From Mycobacterium sp. shizuoka-1 (GTDB lineage Bacteria > Actinomycetota > Actinomycetes > Mycobacteriales > Mycobacteriaceae), in contig NZ_BEWG01000104.1 of the NCBI RefSeq assembly GCF_002723835.1, positions 16,126 through 80,125 on the forward strand: a stretch of DNA of 64,000 nucleotides, in the 5' to 3' direction. Positions 62,294 to 64,000 of the stretch are shown here, piece after piece. The notes beneath the pieces were generated by a model. The model was not told the DNA's origin. It did not search any database and saw only the letters and a program-made list of their open reading frames with translations. The first letter of the stretch is position 1, and each line of letters begins with the position of its first letter. The translations under genes and the position numbers were made by a program.

Positions 62294-62323
62294 GAGGACG
62301 ACTAACTACGTCCCGTAGTAGGG

Positions 62324-62890
62324 CTACGGTCCGACGAAGGGAACCAGCACCTCGTCGACGAGCCGCACCACGAGGTCGTCGTCGATCGGGTCACCGGTGA
62401 TCAACAACCGATGCCACAGCACGCTCTGGCCCAGCTCGCGGGCGATGTCCACCGGAACGTCGGCGCGGACGTCGCCGCGCGCGACGCCCCGCGCCAGCAG
62501 AGCCGCCATCTCCTGTTTGCGCCAGCCGATGACGTCGTCGCGGAATGCGCCGGCCAATTCGGCATCGTCGGCCATCGCCGCGACGATGGCGCGCATCGCG
62601 GTGGCGCCCCGGCCGCTGAACAACGCCGCCCAGCCACGCAGGATGGCCAGCATGTCGGTGCGATAACTTCCGGTGTCTTCGTGTGGGATCGCCGTCGTGG
62701 CGGTCTGCAGCAGAGTGGCCCGCAGTAGTGCGGAGCGGTCTGGCCAGCGCCGATAGAGAACCGGTTTGCTGGTGCCCGCAGCTGTCGCCACGGCCTCCAT
62801 GGTCACCGCACTCGCACCCCCGGTGACCAGCAGTTCCCACACGGCGGCGTGGATCGCCGCCTCGAGCTCGGTACCGCGCCGGCGCCGCAT
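62324..62890 (-). CDS. TetR family transcriptional regulator
   Basis: A 188-residue regulator. The N-terminal helix-turn-helix is AVTMEAVATAAGTSKPVLYR, followed by a TetR_C-like ligand domain (YRTDMLAILRGWAALFSGRG onward). The start MRRRRGTELEAA at 62890 is preferred because GAGGAGGG lies just upstream; longer in-frame starts at 62902 and 62950 would run into the operator region. Divergent from the PhlG-like gene, with two matching operator copies between them. Confidence 0.9.
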   Translation of the reverse strand: MRRRRGTELEAAIHAAVWELLVTGGASAVTMEAVATAAGTSKPVLYRRWPDRSALLRATLLQTATTAIPHEDTGSYRTDMLAILRGWAALFSGRGATAMRAIVAAMADDAELAGAFRDDVIGWRKQEMAALLARGVARGDVRADVPVDIARELGQSVLWHRLLITGDPIDDDLVVRLVDEVLVPFVGP

Positions 62891-62906
62891 TGCCCTCCTC
62901 ATAGAA

Positions 62907-62922
62907 GAAACGCTTGCGTATC
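62907..62922. promoter_or_regulatory. TetR operator copy 1
   Basis: GAAACGCTTGCGTATC, an imperfect palindrome GAAACG-N4-CGTATC (5 of 6 arm bases pair). The surrounding 21-bp word (62906-62926) recurs with 17 of 21 identities at 62950-62970. It lies about 17 bp upstream of the TetR start codon. Confidence 0.6.
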
Positions 62923-62950
62923 TAATCGGGTCAGCATACCGTCTAGACAA

Positions 62951-62966
62951 GAAACGACAACGTATC
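62951..62966. promoter_or_regulatory. TetR operator copy 2
   Basis: GAAACGACAACGTATC, same palindromic arms as copy 1, 44 bp (about four helical turns) away. The wider repeat runs into the ATG of the PhlG-like gene at 62969, so binding would block initiation there. Confidence 0.6.
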
Positions 62967-62968
62967 TA

Positions 62969-63598
62969 ATGAAGGTCGAGATGAAAACGCTGACACCCGC
63001 CGTGCGCCCGGTCCTTTACCCAATGCGGACCGTCGACACCGCGACGGTCCGCTACACCAGCGCACCGCATCACCGGCGGCGGGTGACGATCGTGCATCGT
63101 CCGCTCGCCGGGGTGACGCCGGCGATGTTGCTGGGCTGGTTCACCGGCCTCGGCGGGACGATGAGCTACGGCGGCGTCGTCATCGACCGCTACCTGGCCT
63201 GGCATCCGCTCGATCACATCCGCTGGGAACTCGCCCGGCCCGCGCCGAAAGGGGGCGCCGCCGAGGGTGCCCGATTCCGCATCGTCGAGCGATTCGGCGG
63301 ACGCCCGGAGTATCACGTGGACGTCGTCGACCGGGTCGAGAAACTCGACGAGACCGGCATTCGGCTGGTGCAACGGCTGGCCGGGGCCGTGATCTTCTCC
63401 CTCGAACACACCTGGTCGCCGGGCTCCGACGGCGCGCACTACGTCAGCGTGCTCGACGTAGGCGCCCGCAGCCCGCTACTGGCCCCGGTGAACCGACTGC
63501 TCACCCGACGATTTCCCGACGACATGCTGCAGGCCTGGGTCCGGCACAACATCGAGGAGGTCGGCCAGCTCGAGCACCTGCTGCCCGAGCTCAGGTGA
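62969..63598 (+). CDS. Possible DAPG/phloretin hydrolase-like protein
   Basis: A 209-residue protein. DRYLAWHPLDHIRWEL (around 70-85) and WVRHNIEEVGQLEHLLPEL at the C terminus resemble the metal-binding segments of the PhlG family, including an H-x-x-x-E pair. PhlG cleaves carbon-carbon bonds in acylated phloroglucinols; related mycobacterial proteins are uncharacterised. Assignment rests on motif memory. The ATG is inside the second TetR operator repeat. Regulation by the divergent TetR, perhaps in response to a phenolic compound, is inference. Its last eight bases overlap the convergent permease. Confidence 0.5.
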   Translation: MKVEMKTLTPAVRPVLYPMRTVDTATVRYTSAPHHRRRVTIVHRPLAGVTPAMLLGWFTGLGGTMSYGGVVIDRYLAWHPLDHIRWELARPAPKGGAAEGARFRIVERFGGRPEYHVDVVDRVEKLDETGIRLVQRLAGAVIFSLEHTWSPGSDGAHYVSVLDVGARSPLLAPVNRLLTRRFPDDMLQAWVRHNIEEVGQLEHLLPELR

Positions 63599-64000
63599 AC
63601 CGGAACCAGCGCAACGCGGCCAGCGCCGACACCCCGCCCCACACCGCCAGCACGGCGACGCCGAACCAGTCCACCGACAGCGACATCGCCTGGGTCAGGG
63701 TTTCGGTGAGCGCACCCGACGGGGTCAGTCGCGCCACCCACGCGACCCCGCGCGGGATCGCCTCGGTCTCCAGGGTCAGCGCGCCGAGTCCGGCGAACAC
63801 GAACCACGCCAGGTTGGCGACGGCCAGCACGATCTCGGCGCGCAGGGTCCCGCCCAGCAGCAGGCCCATCGCCGCGAACCCGGCGGTGCCCAGCGCGATC
63901 ACGACGGCGCCCAGTAGCAGGCCGGCCGGGTGCGGTCGCCAGCCCAGCGCCAGGCCGATCCCGCCGAGCAGCAGCGCCTGCAGGAACACCACGGTCACCA
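63591..64000 (-). CDS. ABC-2 type transporter permease, C-terminal part (truncated by the window edge)
   Basis: At least 135 residues, reading in from beyond position 64000. About four hydrophobic segments are visible (e.g. LLLGAVVIALGTAGFAAMGL, LRAEIVLAVANLAWFVFAGL, LSVDWFGVAVLAVWGGVSAL), matching the end of an ABC-2 exporter membrane protein. The position after ctaA corresponds, from memory, to Rv1457c, whose partner ATPase is the next gene upstream. An internal ATG at 63998 is probably not the real start. Confidence 0.8.
   Translation of the reverse strand, partial: VTVVFLQALLLGGIGLALGWRPHPAGLLLGAVVIALGTAGFAAMGLLLGGTLRAEIVLAVANLAWFVFAGLGALTLETEAIPRGVAWVARLTPSGALTETLTQAMSLSVDWFGVAVLAVWGGVSALAALRWFRFT

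Overview
The window is a stretch of high-GC actinobacterial chromosome. Gene content, gene order and protein sequences point to a rapidly growing mycobacterium (Mycolicibacterium-like). From memory, the backbone follows the M. tuberculosis order fmt-fmu-rpe-ribG-P55-lprG-ribC-ribA2-ribH-Rv1417-uvrC-rapZ-yvcK-whiA-gap-pgk-tpi-secG-(pgl-opcA-zwf-tal-tkt)-ctaB-qor-Rv1455-ctaA-ABC permease. Against that backbone several accessory blocks stand out.

Layout: 1-4644 holds lemA, fmt, rsmB, rpe and ribD. 4652-17786 is an accessory block: a DJ-1/PfpI protein, a GntR/UTRA regulator, and a ten-gene plus-strand operon. The operon encodes a five-part Dpp-type ABC importer, an M20 hydrolase, a class III aminotransferase, an FGGY sugar kinase, a NagB-type amino-sugar-phosphate deaminase and a DapDC-like PLP decarboxylase. 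Nearly all its genes overlap by ATGA or GTGA, and a 16-bp perfect palindrome sits in its promoter region. 17766-20792 holds P55, lprG and ribE. 21093-29487 holds two paralogous, very long, secreted VCBS/cadherin-like repeat proteins with a shared leader. 29495-38383 holds mgtE, ribA2, ribH, a PH-domain membrane protein, uvrC, rapZ, yvcK and whiA. 38355-43220 holds a MOSC protein, a solute-binding-like protein without signal peptide, gap, pgk, tpiA and secG. 43239-50598 holds a divergent oxidoreductase/MarR pair, an amidohydrolase, a 13E12-type HNH protein under an SOS box, and ppc. 50593-50763 is a possible miniature inverted-repeat element. 50774-58268 holds DUF309, a 39-codon ORF and the minus-strand tkt-tal-zwf-opcA-pgl operon. 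58509-64000 holds ctaB, qor, an ATP-grasp-like protein, ctaA, a TetR/PhlG-like divergent pair and a truncated ABC permease.

How the genes work together: ribD, ribE, ribA2 and ribH cover most of riboflavin synthesis. gap-pgk-tpiA (triose glycolysis), the tkt-tal-zwf-opcA-pgl block (pentose phosphate) and ppc (anaplerosis) form a central-carbon region, with yvcK and rapZ as regulators. ctaB and ctaA make heme O and heme A. P55 and LprG are an envelope lipid export pair. The accessory operon looks like a catabolic route for an imported amino-acid/amino-sugar conjugate whose identity cannot be read from sequence; it is the best candidate here for an undescribed system. Many isolated genes carry a TANNNT box 6-7 nt before the start codon, consistent with leaderless transcripts. 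No tRNA, rRNA, CRISPR array or complete insertion sequence was seen.
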